A stretch of DNA of 64,000 bases, from positions 1 through 64,000 of the forward strand of contig JASBRJ010000290.1 in assembly GCA_030149525.1 (NCBI GenBank). Reading direction: 5' to 3'. The position numbers and the translations under genes were made by a program. Origin of the DNA: a bacterium. GTDB taxonomy: Bacteria; Vulcanimicrobiota; Xenobia; Xenobiales; JADMJV01. Position 1 is the stretch's first letter; each line of letters begins with the position of its first letter. Positions 17,221 to 26,449 of the stretch are shown here, one piece after another. The notes under the pieces are model-generated. The model worked only from the letters and a program-made list of their open reading frames with translations. It was not told the DNA's origin and did no database searches.

Positions 17221-20200
17221 CTAAGCTTTTTCTGTGTCGCCCTCTTTGCGAGTCATACTGTCCAGTCGGCGGTCGGAGCGGCGGAGGCGCTCGGAGAGCA
17301 CTCGGAAGATAGTGAAAGCGATCTCCGGCATGATATAGATCAACTCTTTGAGTTGCTCCCCTTTGAGAACGAAGAGTCGTGCGTCTTCGGCCACCCGAGC
17401 GGCAGCGCTTCGAGGATCCCGGTCGAGAACGCTCATTTCACCGAAGTAGTTGCCCGCTTTCACGGTGGCCAGGTGGAGAGGTTCGTCGCTTTTGAGGTTG
17501 AGGAGGATGTCCACCTGTCCATCGGCCACGATGTACAACTCGTCGCCGATGTCGCCCTCGTTAAAAATAACCTCACCCTTGGTGTAATGCTGCTCGGTGA
17601 GGCAGGAGTGAATGGCCTCCAGTTGCTCCAGGGTCATGGCCGAGAACAACTCAACGCTTTGCAACATCAATAGACGTTCCATGAGTTGCCTGTCTTCTGA
17701 CAGAACCTCTTGACTCCCTGGCTCTTTAGCGTGGGAGGCTGCCAGGGCTAGCCAACGATCATTTGAGGTAAGGAGTTCCTCGATAAGACTTTCTTTGTCG
17801 CGAGGCGCCGGAACTTTGCCGGTGAGAGCCAAAGACCGCTCGATCAGATCGCCTTCCTCCAAGAGGTGAACCAGCAGGGCGGTGGCTTCCCGATTTCCCA
17901 AATTGGAAAGAACCTCCAGGGCATCGGTGCGGATCCGGGCGTGGGCGAAGCGGAGGACGTTTTCCACAGAACGAACCACTTTGCTGGCCTCCTGCGCTTC
18001 CAGTAATCGAAAACAGGTTGTCAATTCCCGTTCGGCGGAATCTTGGAGGGCCAAAATTAAAAAGCGATGACTGATGTCTTTACACTCTTCGGCGCTCAAA
18101 ATGGCCGATTCCAGCTTGTGACACCAGGCGCGCCGGGCGCGGATGATCCCCTCCGCGGCGAAGAGGGACTTGCTCTCTTCGTCGCCGATTCCGGCGAGGG
18201 CAGTGATGGCTCCGTGGCAAGCGGAAGAACTTGTGGTGGTCACCGTTCTGGTAAGGAGGGTCTTGGCCGGCGAGCCGATCTCCACTAAGACCTGCACGGC
18301 TGCCTGTCGAACGGAGCGGTTCGAATCGGCTAGCGCCTTGGCCAGGATTTCCAGAACTTGCGAGGAGACTTCCTTTTTGTAGAGGGTCGCGGCGAGAACC
18401 ACCGCTTTTCTGACAGCCGGATCCGGTCTTTGAAAAAGCTTTCTGAGAGTCTCGACTTGAGGGGCCTTCCCGAAAGAGCCCATAATATCGAGAGCGGCGA
18501 CTACCTCGGAGGAGACCTGGGAGTCAAGGAATCCTTCGGCCTTACCTACCATGGAGGCGGGAATGCGTTTCAGGGCGGCCAGCCGCGCCGTTGGCACCTG
18601 GGAAGAGAGCATTTGGTTGAGCACGTCTTCGCGAATAGGAGAACACCGAGCAGCGGCCTCAGCCTGGACCTCGGGGTTCTTGTCCTGCAAACAATGATCA
18701 ACCCTTTCACTCTTGCCGGCCAGACCTTGAATCGCGAAGAGTCGCACCTTGGGTTCTCGATCTTCCAAAGCGCGCTCCAAAAAGGGACGGGCTGTTTGGG
18801 GAGCGGTCCCGTGAAGAGACTGCAGGGCCAGCAGCCGGACTCGAGCATGTTGTGAGCTGACGCCCTCTTTCAGAGGGTCCCATAGCCCGCGAGTTCCCAG
18901 CGTAAGAGCGAGATTTTCCAACATGGGGCTCTGAGGGTTACTGGTTACGACGTTATTCCAAAGGGTGATAAGACGTCCGGCGGGGAGGGTGTCCAGGGCT
19001 GAGCTTGATTCGCCAGGTTCGATACGCCCGTCTCGAATGGCCTTGATCAGTTGCTCCAAATAGTCTCTCTTGAGAGCGAAGTTGGTGGCGAAGAAGCCGA
19101 GTCCCAGAACAAATCCTCCTCCGGCGAGCACAGTCGAAATCCCGGTTTGCTGGGTGTGCATCTTCTCCCAAAAAAAGAGAAAGAGCCCGGCGAAGGCCAT
19201 TCCGGAGTAGACCACCATTCCTTCCAAGAAGGCTCGCATTCGGCCTCGGAGCCGGGCGGGCAAGGCGTTGAAAAGCAAGTTTCGCACCGGCTGGCCCACC
19301 GCGTTTTCCAAAGTCTCGCGGTTCAGACGGGCGAAGATGGCCGAGGGAACTCCGGGAAAAAGACCCAATCCTAGAAAGCTTATCATGGTGAGAAAGGGGT
19401 GGAAAAGATTGGCATTGGCGATTCCGAATCGAGTCAGAAGCCAGGGGGTGACGGCCACCTCGAGCACCAGTTCGCAGGCGTTGGCCGCAGCCAGGAAGAG
19501 ACCAAAAAACTTGGCCAAGGCGTCGGGCTCTGGATAGGCCTGAACAAAGGCGGCCGAATAGAGATACTGGCTCACGAACAAGCTGGTCACCATGAAGGTG
19601 GCGGAGAGGACTAGGAGCTTGCCCAGCCGAGAGCTACGCAAAAACCGGATGGAACTTTTCATCCCATCCATGGAGGTTTCGTCGGCCTCTTCTATTTCAA
19701 GCGGTCCCCAGCGCCGCAGGGCTTTACGATGATAGCGGAGCCAGGAAGCCGCCAGTAACGAGCTCGCCACCCAGCCCCAAAGGAGTTCGTGAGCCCCACC
19801 CGGGCGTCCGGCCACCACACCCGCAATGGTTCCGCCCACCAGACCGCCGGCACTGGCTCCCACAGTGAAAAGGGGAAAGAGGCGCTTACTCTGGAGAGAG
19901 TCGAAGAAGTCGGCGGTGAAGGTCCAAAAGTGATTGGTGCAGATGGCGAAGTTGGCGTAGTAAAGACAGAAGAGGGCTATCAGGGAGGCGGACTTCAGGG
20001 CCTCGGAATGGGAGGCCGTCCAGGTGATGACTGATATGGAGCCGGCAAATAGCAGAAGTATACGTATGAAATAGATGTCGTTTTTGGCACGATCGACCCC
20101 GAAAGCGTAGAGCAAACTCAAGACCACTGTGACAACGCTTGCCAGAATGAAAGCCACGGGCAGCACATCGGCTCCCAACTCTGCCAGCAATAACGATTCA

Positions 20201-20316
20201 GCTCCCACCAATCCCAGCGTTTGGCCGAGAATGAGGAAGCCTGAAAGAAGGAAGAAGAAGGTGAATCTCTCCCGCTCCGTCTTTCTGACCGAGGGGAAGA
20301 GACGCGTCCAGATCAC
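17221..20316 (-). CDS. nucleotide translocase-like / HEAT-repeat / cNMP-binding fusion membrane protein, 1031 aa
   Basis: Residues about 1-430 form 11-12 membrane helices resembling the ATP/ADP carrier (Npt/TLC) branch of the major facilitator superfamily (FFLLSGFLILGQTLG, NHFWTFTADFFDSLQSKRLFP, NRETLENAVGQPVRNLLFNA). Residues about 480-870 are tandem HEAT-like alpha repeats (ARVRLLALQSL, PKVRLFAIQGLAG, RSVRQAAVQVLVEIG). The last 150 residues are a cyclic-nucleotide-binding barrel (EVIFNEGDIGDELYIVADG, GNYFGEMSVLDRDPRSAAARV) with the phosphate-binding cassette. Transport substrate is unknown; energy-parasite use is unlikely in this gene context, and ligand-gated transport or membrane sensing is inferred. 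GTG 20316 overlaps the upstream stop as GTGA. Confidence 0.85.
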   Translation of the reverse strand: MIWTRLFPSVRKTERERFTFFFLLSGFLILGQTLGLVGAESLLLAELGADVLPVAFILASVVTVVLSLLYAFGVDRAKNDIYFIRILLLFAGSISVITWTASHSEALKSASLIALFCLYYANFAICTNHFWTFTADFFDSLQSKRLFPLFTVGASAGGLVGGTIAGVVAGRPGGAHELLWGWVASSLLAASWLRYHRKALRRWGPLEIEEADETSMDGMKSSIRFLRSSRLGKLLVLSATFMVTSLFVSQYLYSAAFVQAYPEPDALAKFFGLFLAAANACELVLEVAVTPWLLTRFGIANANLFHPFLTMISFLGLGLFPGVPSAIFARLNRETLENAVGQPVRNLLFNALPARLRGRMRAFLEGMVVYSGMAFAGLFLFFWEKMHTQQTGISTVLAGGGFVLGLGFFATNFALKRDYLEQLIKAIRDGRIEPGESSSALDTLPAGRLITLWNNVVTSNPQSPMLENLALTLGTRGLWDPLKEGVSSQHARVRLLALQSLHGTAPQTARPFLERALEDREPKVRLFAIQGLAGKSERVDHCLQDKNPEVQAEAAARCSPIREDVLNQMLSSQVPTARLAALKRIPASMVGKAEGFLDSQVSSEVVAALDIMGSFGKAPQVETLRKLFQRPDPAVRKAVVLAATLYKKEVSSQVLEILAKALADSNRSVRQAAVQVLVEIGSPAKTLLTRTVTTTSSSACHGAITALAGIGDEESKSLFAAEGIIRARRAWCHKLESAILSAEECKDISHRFLILALQDSAERELTTCFRLLEAQEASKVVRSVENVLRFAHARIRTDALEVLSNLGNREATALLVHLLEEGDLIERSLALTGKVPAPRDKESLIEELLTSNDRWLALAASHAKEPGSQEVLSEDRQLMERLLMLQSVELFSAMTLEQLEAIHSCLTEQHYTKGEVIFNEGDIGDELYIVADGQVDILLNLKSDEPLHLATVKAGNYFGEMSVLDRDPRSAAARVAEDARLFVLKGEQLKELIYIMPEIAFTIFRVLSERLRRSDRRLDSMTRKEGDTEKA

Positions 20317-20891
20317 GTGGTGGCTGGTCTCCTTCGCGCCTTAACCGCGACCCAGGCTACCAGCAGAAGACTCAAGACGCCGAAGACGGCAGCCAGGACC
20401 GGGACCAGAACCGAGAGGGTAATGGCCCCCACCGAGGCGGTGTCTTCAGCCACCGAGAGGACCGGGCTGCCTAATCCAGCGGTGGTGGCGTGACTGCCCA
20501 ATCGAAGGAGCCCTTTCCCGAAGTGGACGGGAAGGGTTGCGGCGCCTGCCAGTGCGAAACCGGCAACGTAGGCCAGAACCGGCTCCTGGGAGGTCATCAC
20601 AGCAAACACGGAAACGGCTCCGGCTCCAGGGCGAATGAACGTCATGAGAGTGTCCATGCCGCTATCGACGGCGGGGAACTTGTCTGCTGTTACCTCGGCG
20701 ATCGTGGCGATGCCGAAGGTGAGAATGGCAAGATCGGTGGTGAGCCACTGAAAGTTGTCGCCCAAGCTGAACGGGGCGAGAAGGTCGGCACGCCCTAGAA
20801 CCCCTAACAGAAAAAGGGGCAAAAAGGCTCGTAATCCGGCTGCGGCAGCCAGAGTCGTACCGAGAAAAAGACTCAGCAGAATCACCATCAT
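20313..20891 (-). CDS. DUF4126 family membrane protein, 192 aa
   Basis: Four or five hydrophobic helices and the family pattern AAGLRAFLPLFLLGVLGR, a central FGIATIAEVTADKFPAVDSGMD, and IRPGAGA match DUF4126, small inner-membrane proteins of unknown function. Two adjacent ATGs start it. Its TGA overlaps the GTG of the large translocase-like gene by four bases, so the two are translated together and the small protein could be a membrane partner of it. It diverges from the hydrolase gene. Confidence 0.82.
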   Translation of the reverse strand: MMVILLSLFLGTTLAAAAGLRAFLPLFLLGVLGRADLLAPFSLGDNFQWLTTDLAILTFGIATIAEVTADKFPAVDSGMDTLMTFIRPGAGAVSVFAVMTSQEPVLAYVAGFALAGAATLPVHFGKGLLRLGSHATTAGLGSPVLSVAEDTASVGAITLSVLVPVLAAVFGVLSLLLVAWVAVKARRRPATT

Positions 20892-21018
20892 CTCGAAATT
20901 AACTCTCGCTTCATAGAATCCCCCTAATCAAGGTTTCTTGACTTTGTAATTCACTATAGGAAACAAAAAGCCTGCATATTTGTTTCTTGTGAAGAATTTC
21001 GAGTCGTTTCGAGAAGCC

Positions 21019-21885
21019 ATGATACGGGCTATAATGAAATCGGTGAATAGGCGGCGGTGGATAATTGTGTTAGCGGTCCTGGGAACGATCTTTTTTGGTG
21101 GCTACGGCATTCTTTGTGGCGTTCTTTATAAGTACCAGGATAAGCTGGTTTATTTCCCCGACGACTATTTCCCCACCGACCCCGCGGCCGAGGGGCTGGC
21201 GGTTGAAGAGTTCGAGTTAGAGGTGGAACCGGGATCCACGGTGACGGGATGGGTCTTCAAAGTCGATCCCGAGGCGCCCTGGATCTTACATTTCCACGGA
21301 AATGCGGGAAACATTTCGGGCAGAATTGACTATCTCAAGCTTTTCAAGGAGCTAGGGTTTAACGGCGTCCTCTTCGATTACCGTGGCTACGGAAAGAGCA
21401 AGGGTGTTCCCACGGAAAAGGGACTCGTTGCCGACGGCCTGGCCGTGGTCAAATATGTGACCGACACCTTAATGGTGGATCCCAACCGCTTGATCTACTA
21501 CGGGGAGTCGTTAGGTGGGGGGGTAGCCGGTGCGGTGGCCGAGGTTGAAGAGCCACGGGCCCTCATTTTAAAATCAACCTTTACCTCTGTCCCCGATCTT
21601 GGTGCGGAACTCTATCCTTTCTTTCCCGTGCGCCTTATCTCCCATACGCAGTTCAACACCAAGGACAGGGTCAAGAGTTTTCTCTTTCCCAAACTGATTA
21701 TTCACGGTCAACCGGACACGGTCATCCCCTATGAACATGGTCAGAGGCTTTATCAAACGGCCAGTGAGCCCAAGAGGTTTCTGGAGATCTATCGAGACCA
21801 CAATACCGGCCCGCTTGGGTTGGGCCAGGAATTTAAACAAGTGGTGAAGGAATTCGTCTTAGAGGCTGTTCCCGACGATTACTAG
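21019..21885 (+). CDS. membrane-anchored alpha/beta hydrolase (Bem46/ABHD13-like), 288 aa
   Basis: An N-terminal membrane helix (WIIVLAVLGTIFFGGYGILC) is followed by YKYQDKLVYFPDDYFP, the typical entry of Bem46-type hydrolases. Catalytic elements: oxyanion strand LHFHGNAGNI, nucleophile elbow YYGESLGGGVAG (GxSxG), acid in IHGQPDTVIPYEHG and His in YRDHNTGPLG, so the triad looks complete. The substrate is unknown. ATG 21034 and a TTG at 20980 are alternative starts; the helix begins about ten residues after ATG 21019. It is followed after 11 bases by the YfhO-like gene. Confidence 0.88.
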   Translation: MIRAIMKSVNRRRWIIVLAVLGTIFFGGYGILCGVLYKYQDKLVYFPDDYFPTDPAAEGLAVEEFELEVEPGSTVTGWVFKVDPEAPWILHFHGNAGNISGRIDYLKLFKELGFNGVLFDYRGYGKSKGVPTEKGLVADGLAVVKYVTDTLMVDPNRLIYYGESLGGGVAGAVAEVEEPRALILKSTFTSVPDLGAELYPFFPVRLISHTQFNTKDRVKSFLFPKLIIHGQPDTVIPYEHGQRLYQTASEPKRFLEIYRDHNTGPLGLGQEFKQVVKEFVLEAVPDDY

Positions 21886-21896
21886 AACTGGCCGCT

Positions 21897-24170
21897 ATGC
21901 GGCGGACGGCGATGTTTTACGGTCTCTTTGTGGCCATTTTGTTTTCCCCGTTTTTGCTTCGGGGTGAAGTGTTCGTTCCCGGTGATTTCCTGCCGTTTAT
22001 CTTTCCCTGGCGAGCCTACATCGATCATTTCCCTCACAACGTGGAACTGTTCGACGTGCCCGTCTTTTTCTATCCTCAGGATGTATTTCTCAACGCTTGG
22101 CTCAAGCGAGGAGAGATACCGCTCTGGAATCCTCACATTTTTAGCGGGCATCCAGCCGTAGCAAGCGGTCAATCGGGTTTTTTGTATCCCCCACGCCTAT
22201 TGTTCCACTGGCTCTTGAGCCCGGCGGTGGCTAAAACCTGGATCCAACTGCTCCATCTTTTGGGAATGGGGTTAGCAATGAACTGGTTTCTACGGATACG
22301 AGGATTCAAGCTTTATCCCGCTGCTCTGGGCGGATTGGTGTGGATGGGAAATACCTATGTCACTTCTTGGCTTGAGTTCGAACATGTCGCCATTGCGGGA
22401 ATGTTTTTGCCGCTGTTGTTGGTCTGCTTTGAGAAGGCCCTGAGCGGCAAGGAAGCTTTTTGGTGGGTTCTCCCGGTCCTTGGGGCCCTTTCCTTGCATA
22501 GCGGTCACTTGCAGATCAATCTTTACACGGGCGCCGTTTTTCTTGTCTACGCGGCGGTCCGTCTGGGGGAAGAAGGAAAGAGAGAGCATCTCCTTCGGTT
22601 TGCCGGAGTGGGGGTCCTAACCCTCGGCCTTGCCGCTCCAACCGTTTTGCCCTTTCTGGAGCTTCTTGGAGAATCTCAGCGAGCGCCGCTCAACCTTGAG
22701 GCCAATGCCGCCAGTCTGTGGTCGATCATCCTATCTTTTCTCTCTCCCGACCTGTTCGGAAATCCCACCAAAGGCTTTTTGTTCAACCGGTGTCCGGCTA
22801 ATCTCATTTACCCTGAGTTCGCCTGCTTTGTGGGAATGATTCCCCTCATCTTCGCCCTCTCAGCCCGGGGTAAGCAGGCTCGTATTTGGCAGGGGGTGGC
22901 GTTGTTCTGCGTGGTGGCAGCCTCGGCGCCGTTTGGGCTTTCACTGCCTCTTCTCAACCGTTTCATTCCCGGTCGGATTCTCTATTTTGTGGTTTTTTGC
23001 TTAGCCTATCTCGCCGCACTCGGGGCCGAGCAGGCTCAAGAGGATGCCGGTCCGGCGCGGAGAGTTTCTCTGGGTCTGGGAATGGTCTGGTTTCTCCTCC
23101 TGGGGGTGATCGGCTATCTTTTGGTCAATCCCCAGCCCCTGGTGGATTGGTGGAAGGCGAACCCGGGCGGCATCAAACTCCCGCCCCTGGACTCCAATCA
23201 GGAACAGTTCGTGAGCGCTTTCCGAGCCACTTACGCCTGGAATCTCCAATTACTTTTGCCGTTGTTAGGCTGCCTTCTTGTTTATGTAAGACCACGGGCC
23301 CACCAGGTGCTTCTCATTATCACCGGATTCGAACTCGTCTGGTTTGCCCTGGGTTTCAATACCACAGTCAAAGCGGATAGGATGCTCCCCACCACGCCGG
23401 AGATCGAGGCCATGACAACCTCTAATCGAGTGGCTTCCATTGAATGCGCTAACTACAACACGCTTACGCCCTACGGTCTATCTTTGGTCAACGGTTATGA
23501 GTCCCTGGTTTACCGTCGCTACGCTTTAGCGCTTTCTCAAGCCGAGCCGGAATCCAATCTCTCCATGCGCTCACTGTCCTTTCGCCGTCTGGATATGCCG
23601 ATTCTCGACGCCTTGAGCTTGGAGTATGCTCTGGTCCGACCCGGTAAGGATTTGGCCACACCGGGTTGGACGGTGGTCAAGAAGGGCGAAGGGGGAACGG
23701 TCTATCACAATGAGCAAGCCCAGCCTCGGGCGTTTCTCGTCGGGGCCGTCCGACCGCTCACCCAACTAACCGATCTGCAATCGTTTGACCCCTCTCAAGA
23801 GGCGTTTGTCACCGCCCCGCCACCGTCGGATTTAGCACCAGGTTCGGGGGAGGTTCGATGGCTCCACACAAAGGCCAACAGTCTGGAGCTTTCCGTCACC
23901 ACCGAAACCACCCAATTGCTGGTTGTCACCGATAGCTTCTATCCCGGTTGGACCTGTACCGTCGACGGGGCGCCGGTACCGCTGTTTGCCGCCAATCTGG
24001 CCTCGCGTGGTGTTTACCTTTCCCCCGGCACTCATATGGTGCGTATGGAGTTTCGGCCGGAGAGTTTTCGAAACGGGTTGGTTGGGGCCATGATCTCAGG
24101 GCTCGTTATCGGGATCTTGTGGCTTCTCCCTTTGGTGAGGAAGAGAGAGTCGTCAGCACCTGAGAAATAA
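21897..24170 (+). CDS. YfhO family multispanning membrane protein, 757 aa
   Basis: A GT-C-like integral membrane protein with about 12 helices. The N-terminus (FSPFLLRGEVFVPGDFLPF, then W...HNVELFDVPVFFYPQD, LKRGEIPLWNPHIFSGHP) is the standard YfhO pattern, with acidic residues in the first outer loop. The C-terminal soluble domain (VVTDSFYPGWTCTVDGAPVP, LSPGTHMVRMEF) precedes the last helix. In Firmicutes YfhO glycosylates teichoic acid; in this context, glycosylation of an envelope polymer is only inferred. Its last 65 bases overlap the convergent FlhA-like gene, an unusually long tail-to-tail overlap. Confidence 0.88.
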   Translation: MRRTAMFYGLFVAILFSPFLLRGEVFVPGDFLPFIFPWRAYIDHFPHNVELFDVPVFFYPQDVFLNAWLKRGEIPLWNPHIFSGHPAVASGQSGFLYPPRLLFHWLLSPAVAKTWIQLLHLLGMGLAMNWFLRIRGFKLYPAALGGLVWMGNTYVTSWLEFEHVAIAGMFLPLLLVCFEKALSGKEAFWWVLPVLGALSLHSGHLQINLYTGAVFLVYAAVRLGEEGKREHLLRFAGVGVLTLGLAAPTVLPFLELLGESQRAPLNLEANAASLWSIILSFLSPDLFGNPTKGFLFNRCPANLIYPEFACFVGMIPLIFALSARGKQARIWQGVALFCVVAASAPFGLSLPLLNRFIPGRILYFVVFCLAYLAALGAEQAQEDAGPARRVSLGLGMVWFLLLGVIGYLLVNPQPLVDWWKANPGGIKLPPLDSNQEQFVSAFRATYAWNLQLLLPLLGCLLVYVRPRAHQVLLIITGFELVWFALGFNTTVKADRMLPTTPEIEAMTTSNRVASIECANYNTLTPYGLSLVNGYESLVYRRYALALSQAEPESNLSMRSLSFRRLDMPILDALSLEYALVRPGKDLATPGWTVVKKGEGGTVYHNEQAQPRAFLVGAVRPLTQLTDLQSFDPSQEAFVTAPPPSDLAPGSGEVRWLHTKANSLELSVTTETTQLLVVTDSFYPGWTCTVDGAPVPLFAANLASRGVYLSPGTHMVRMEFRPESFRNGLVGAMISGLVIGILWLLPLVRKRESSAPEK

Positions 24171-24711
24171 CCTGGTCATCGCTACCTTCTGCTCGAAGAA
24201 GAGCGTTGAGCCAGAGTTTACGAGCGATCAGCCAATGCCCCTCGGCAACCACTTCCTTGAGAACCTTCTGGACGGTTCTGAGGCTGTGCTTGGTGCGGAC
24301 CTGCTTTACCAGATCGTTGTGGTAGATGGTCGACTGGTTGAGAATCTGATGTGTACGGCTTGTGGTGATAAATTCTTGTAGGTGGCCTGTGAGAAGGTAG
24401 TTGAGGTCTCGAATAACCTGCGCTTCGGAGCCTAATTGAACATACTCGCCCTCGACAACGATATTGCCGAGAGGGACTCCCTTGAGTCTCACCTCGATGG
24501 TGCGTGAGGGCAGATGGATGTCGTTTCGAAGTCTGACGGGGTTAAGGGAGAACCCCACCGAATTCTGGAAATCTCGTCGCCATTTTCTGAGGGCCGGAAG
24601 GAGAGGAGCAACCTTGTTCGGATCGACGAGGGGGAGGACGCCTCGGCTAAGCTTGAGCTCCAATTCATCTAGGGGATAGCCGGGAACGCCATCCCACTCG
24701 GGGTCGCGCAT
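24106..24711 (-). CDS. isolated FlhA/SctV-type C-terminal domain protein, 201 aa
   Basis: Residues about 12-75 match the start of the cytoplasmic domain of flagellar/type III export protein FlhA: DELELKLSRGVLPLVDP, a helix, then GFSLNPVRLRNDIHLPSRTIEVRLKGVPLG. After EGEYVQLG it jumps to a helical segment like the FlhA C-terminal subdomain (RDLNYLLTGHLQEFITTSRTHQILNQ). The usual GYTVVDP and GLPA.WI stretch is missing, so the middle subdomain is absent. Canonical FlhA is about 690 aa with eight helices; none precede it here. ATG 24711 has no ribosome site. The same frame is open back to about 24912, and a CTG overlaps the upstream stop (CTGA), so the true start is uncertain. Last gene of the membrane operon. 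Confidence 0.78.
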   Translation of the reverse strand: MRDPEWDGVPGYPLDELELKLSRGVLPLVDPNKVAPLLPALRKWRRDFQNSVGFSLNPVRLRNDIHLPSRTIEVRLKGVPLGNIVVEGEYVQLGSEAQVIRDLNYLLTGHLQEFITTSRTHQILNQSTIYHNDLVKQVRTKHSLRTVQKVLKEVVAEGHWLIARKLWLNALLRAEGSDDQVISQVLTTLSSSPKGEATRSR

Positions 24712-24803
24712 TGGGGCGGCCGGTTTGGTGGTGAGGACGTTCCAAATAGAGCTTGAGACACTGTGTAGGAGAGTGAAGAGTTGCTTGGGACCAGTCCTTT
24801 TGC

Positions 24804-25895
24804 TCAGTAGGATAACGGCAAATAGGCCGTTGCCAGCGACAACACCAGTAGGAGGATTGCCAGTCTGTATTCCGGCGAGCCTTCCGAACCCTGGTCCGGT
24901 GATCTTGGAACTTCAAGCAGCGGGTAACTGCGGTCGTTCCTGGAGTCGCGGAAACCCTTGCGAGGAGTCACATAGGGCGCCTCATCGGGTTGGTGGTCTT
25001 CATAGCTCCTGAGATCGGGAAAGACACGACGGTAGGGGTCCTTCCAGGGACCCGGATCACTCTTTAAGCATCCGGCCCACTCTTCCGACTTGAGGCATGC
25101 ACTCAGAACGGATGCTAAAAGGAGGCGGGTACCGGAGAACAAGCCCAGGCTGACGATGGTTTGGGGGGTGGGTTGCCAGGCAAGAAGAGCCACCATCAAG
25201 AGACGCTCCAGCCGACTCATCCAGAGGAGTTGTTCGAAGCAAACCTGGGGCGTTCTCTTGCCGTCCACAAAGCAGAAGTTGAGGCTGAGGCGAGGCAGGT
25301 GTTGACACCACAGAGCAGTCGCCGTTACCAGTCCGGAAATCGCTACTTCTCCGTAGGTCATCGAGCCCTTGTGGGAGGTCAAGCTTGCCGCGACGATCTG
25401 AAAAAGCCAGCAGGCTCTGGTTTCCCAAAGCAGGTCGTAGAGTCGAGAGGTGTAGCGACCCGGGTATCGTTTCACATCGCGTGTGAACTGCCACAGAAGA
25501 ACGCAGAAGCCAAGGGCTATCCAACTCCCGTCAATCCAAAGAAGGCAGAAGCCGACGAGAGCGGCGCCCACATGACGCCTCAAGAGGTAGGTTCTCCTTA
25601 GAATTCTTTTGGTGTTTGAGACAAAACTCGGGAGGAGCCTTGCGAAATGCACCAGACTTCCCGCTCCCTTCAGGCACGCCCAGAGTAGCAGAACGGCCGT
25701 TATTGACCGGAATATCTGCCCCTCGGTGAGCACCTGTCCTTGGACCAGGCCCGACATCCCCTGAGCCGGGACTGATTCCGGAAGAGAGAGCAATAGAAAC
25801 CTCAGGCTCAGAACAGTGACAAGAAATACCCAGCCGTCGTTAGTTCTATTCAGGTCTCCGGCTGCGTGATGTGTATCGACGACGCCGAACGACAT
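24804..25895 (-). CDS. hypothetical multispanning membrane protein, 363 aa
   Basis: About seven hydrophobic helices (e.g. WVFLVTVLSLRFLLLSLP, ALVGFCLLWIDGSWIALGF, LLASVLSACLK), a polar loop rich in Arg, Asp and Pro (about 285-340) and a last helix ending at the C-terminus (RLAILLLVLSLATAYLPLSY). No family recognised and no FHIPEP motif as in FlhA. Its ATG overlaps the TGA of the upstream gene by one base (TGATG). Because it is followed by the FlhA-type C-domain, the two together would mimic FlhA topology (helices, then cytoplasmic domain), split over two genes; this is inference. Confidence 0.72.
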   Translation of the reverse strand: MSFGVVDTHHAAGDLNRTNDGWVFLVTVLSLRFLLLSLPESVPAQGMSGLVQGQVLTEGQIFRSITAVLLLWACLKGAGSLVHFARLLPSFVSNTKRILRRTYLLRRHVGAALVGFCLLWIDGSWIALGFCVLLWQFTRDVKRYPGRYTSRLYDLLWETRACWLFQIVAASLTSHKGSMTYGEVAISGLVTATALWCQHLPRLSLNFCFVDGKRTPQVCFEQLLWMSRLERLLMVALLAWQPTPQTIVSLGLFSGTRLLLASVLSACLKSEEWAGCLKSDPGPWKDPYRRVFPDLRSYEDHQPDEAPYVTPRKGFRDSRNDRSYPLLEVPRSPDQGSEGSPEYRLAILLLVLSLATAYLPLSY

Positions 25896-26449
25896 CAGGT
25901 CACCGCCACCATGTCACGGCGTATACGCTCGGAAAGGAAAGCAAAGCTTGCTCCCGCAGCCAAGAAGGGGGGAGCCGACAACCACACCCAGCCCAGAACT
26001 GTGGCCAGCCAGTAGCTCAAACAAAGAGCTGCTAGAAGGTTGAGGCGTAGAGGGAGAGTTCGGTCGCTCAGGACTTTCTCATACGGTTGGGTAAGCCAGT
26101 TGTAGGCAAGACCAAGGAACGCACCGAGACACAGGACCACCAGGGCATATCCTGCGAACTCCGGCCAGGTCGCCGAGTATTCTACCAACTGATCCTGCGG
26201 CCGCAACTGTTCTCTGAGGATGGCTTTCTCAAAGCTTGTGCAGGAGCGATGAAAGACAAGACTGGTCCCTCCCAGACGTTGAGCAGGAGGGGTCAAAAGA
26301 TGATCGCGACTTGCTCCCGAGGCCTGGGAGGTGAGAACCAGGGGGCCGGAGTTTTGGACCCACCCGATGATCACCCACAGGGCGCTGAGAACAAGAAGGG
26401 TTTTGACCAAAGCTCGGACGGGGGTTGGGTCGAGAAACTTAAAACTCAT
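25895..26449 (-). CDS. hypothetical membrane protein, 184 aa
   Basis: Four predicted helices (LVKTLLVLSALWVIIGWV, FAGYALVVLCLGAFLGLAYNWL, LRLNLLAALCLSYWLATVLGWVWL, PPFLAAGASFAFL) with a polar, probably extracytoplasmic loop between the first two (about 35-90). No recognised domain; similarity to FliP/FliR-type export components was considered but no signature is visible. The ATG overlaps the preceding gene's TGA as ATGA, and its own TGA overlaps the next ATG, so it is translationally coupled on both sides. Confidence 0.7.
   Translation of the reverse strand: MSFKFLDPTPVRALVKTLLVLSALWVIIGWVQNSGPLVLTSQASGASRDHLLTPPAQRLGGTSLVFHRSCTSFEKAILREQLRPQDQLVEYSATWPEFAGYALVVLCLGAFLGLAYNWLTQPYEKVLSDRTLPLRLNLLAALCLSYWLATVLGWVWLSAPPFLAAGASFAFLSERIRRDMVAVT

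Noticed and set aside
24106-24711. Pseudogene of a full flhA
   Set aside because: The frame is intact, the deletion is clean between subdomains and the gene sits at the end of a coupled operon; decay would leave stops and frameshifts.
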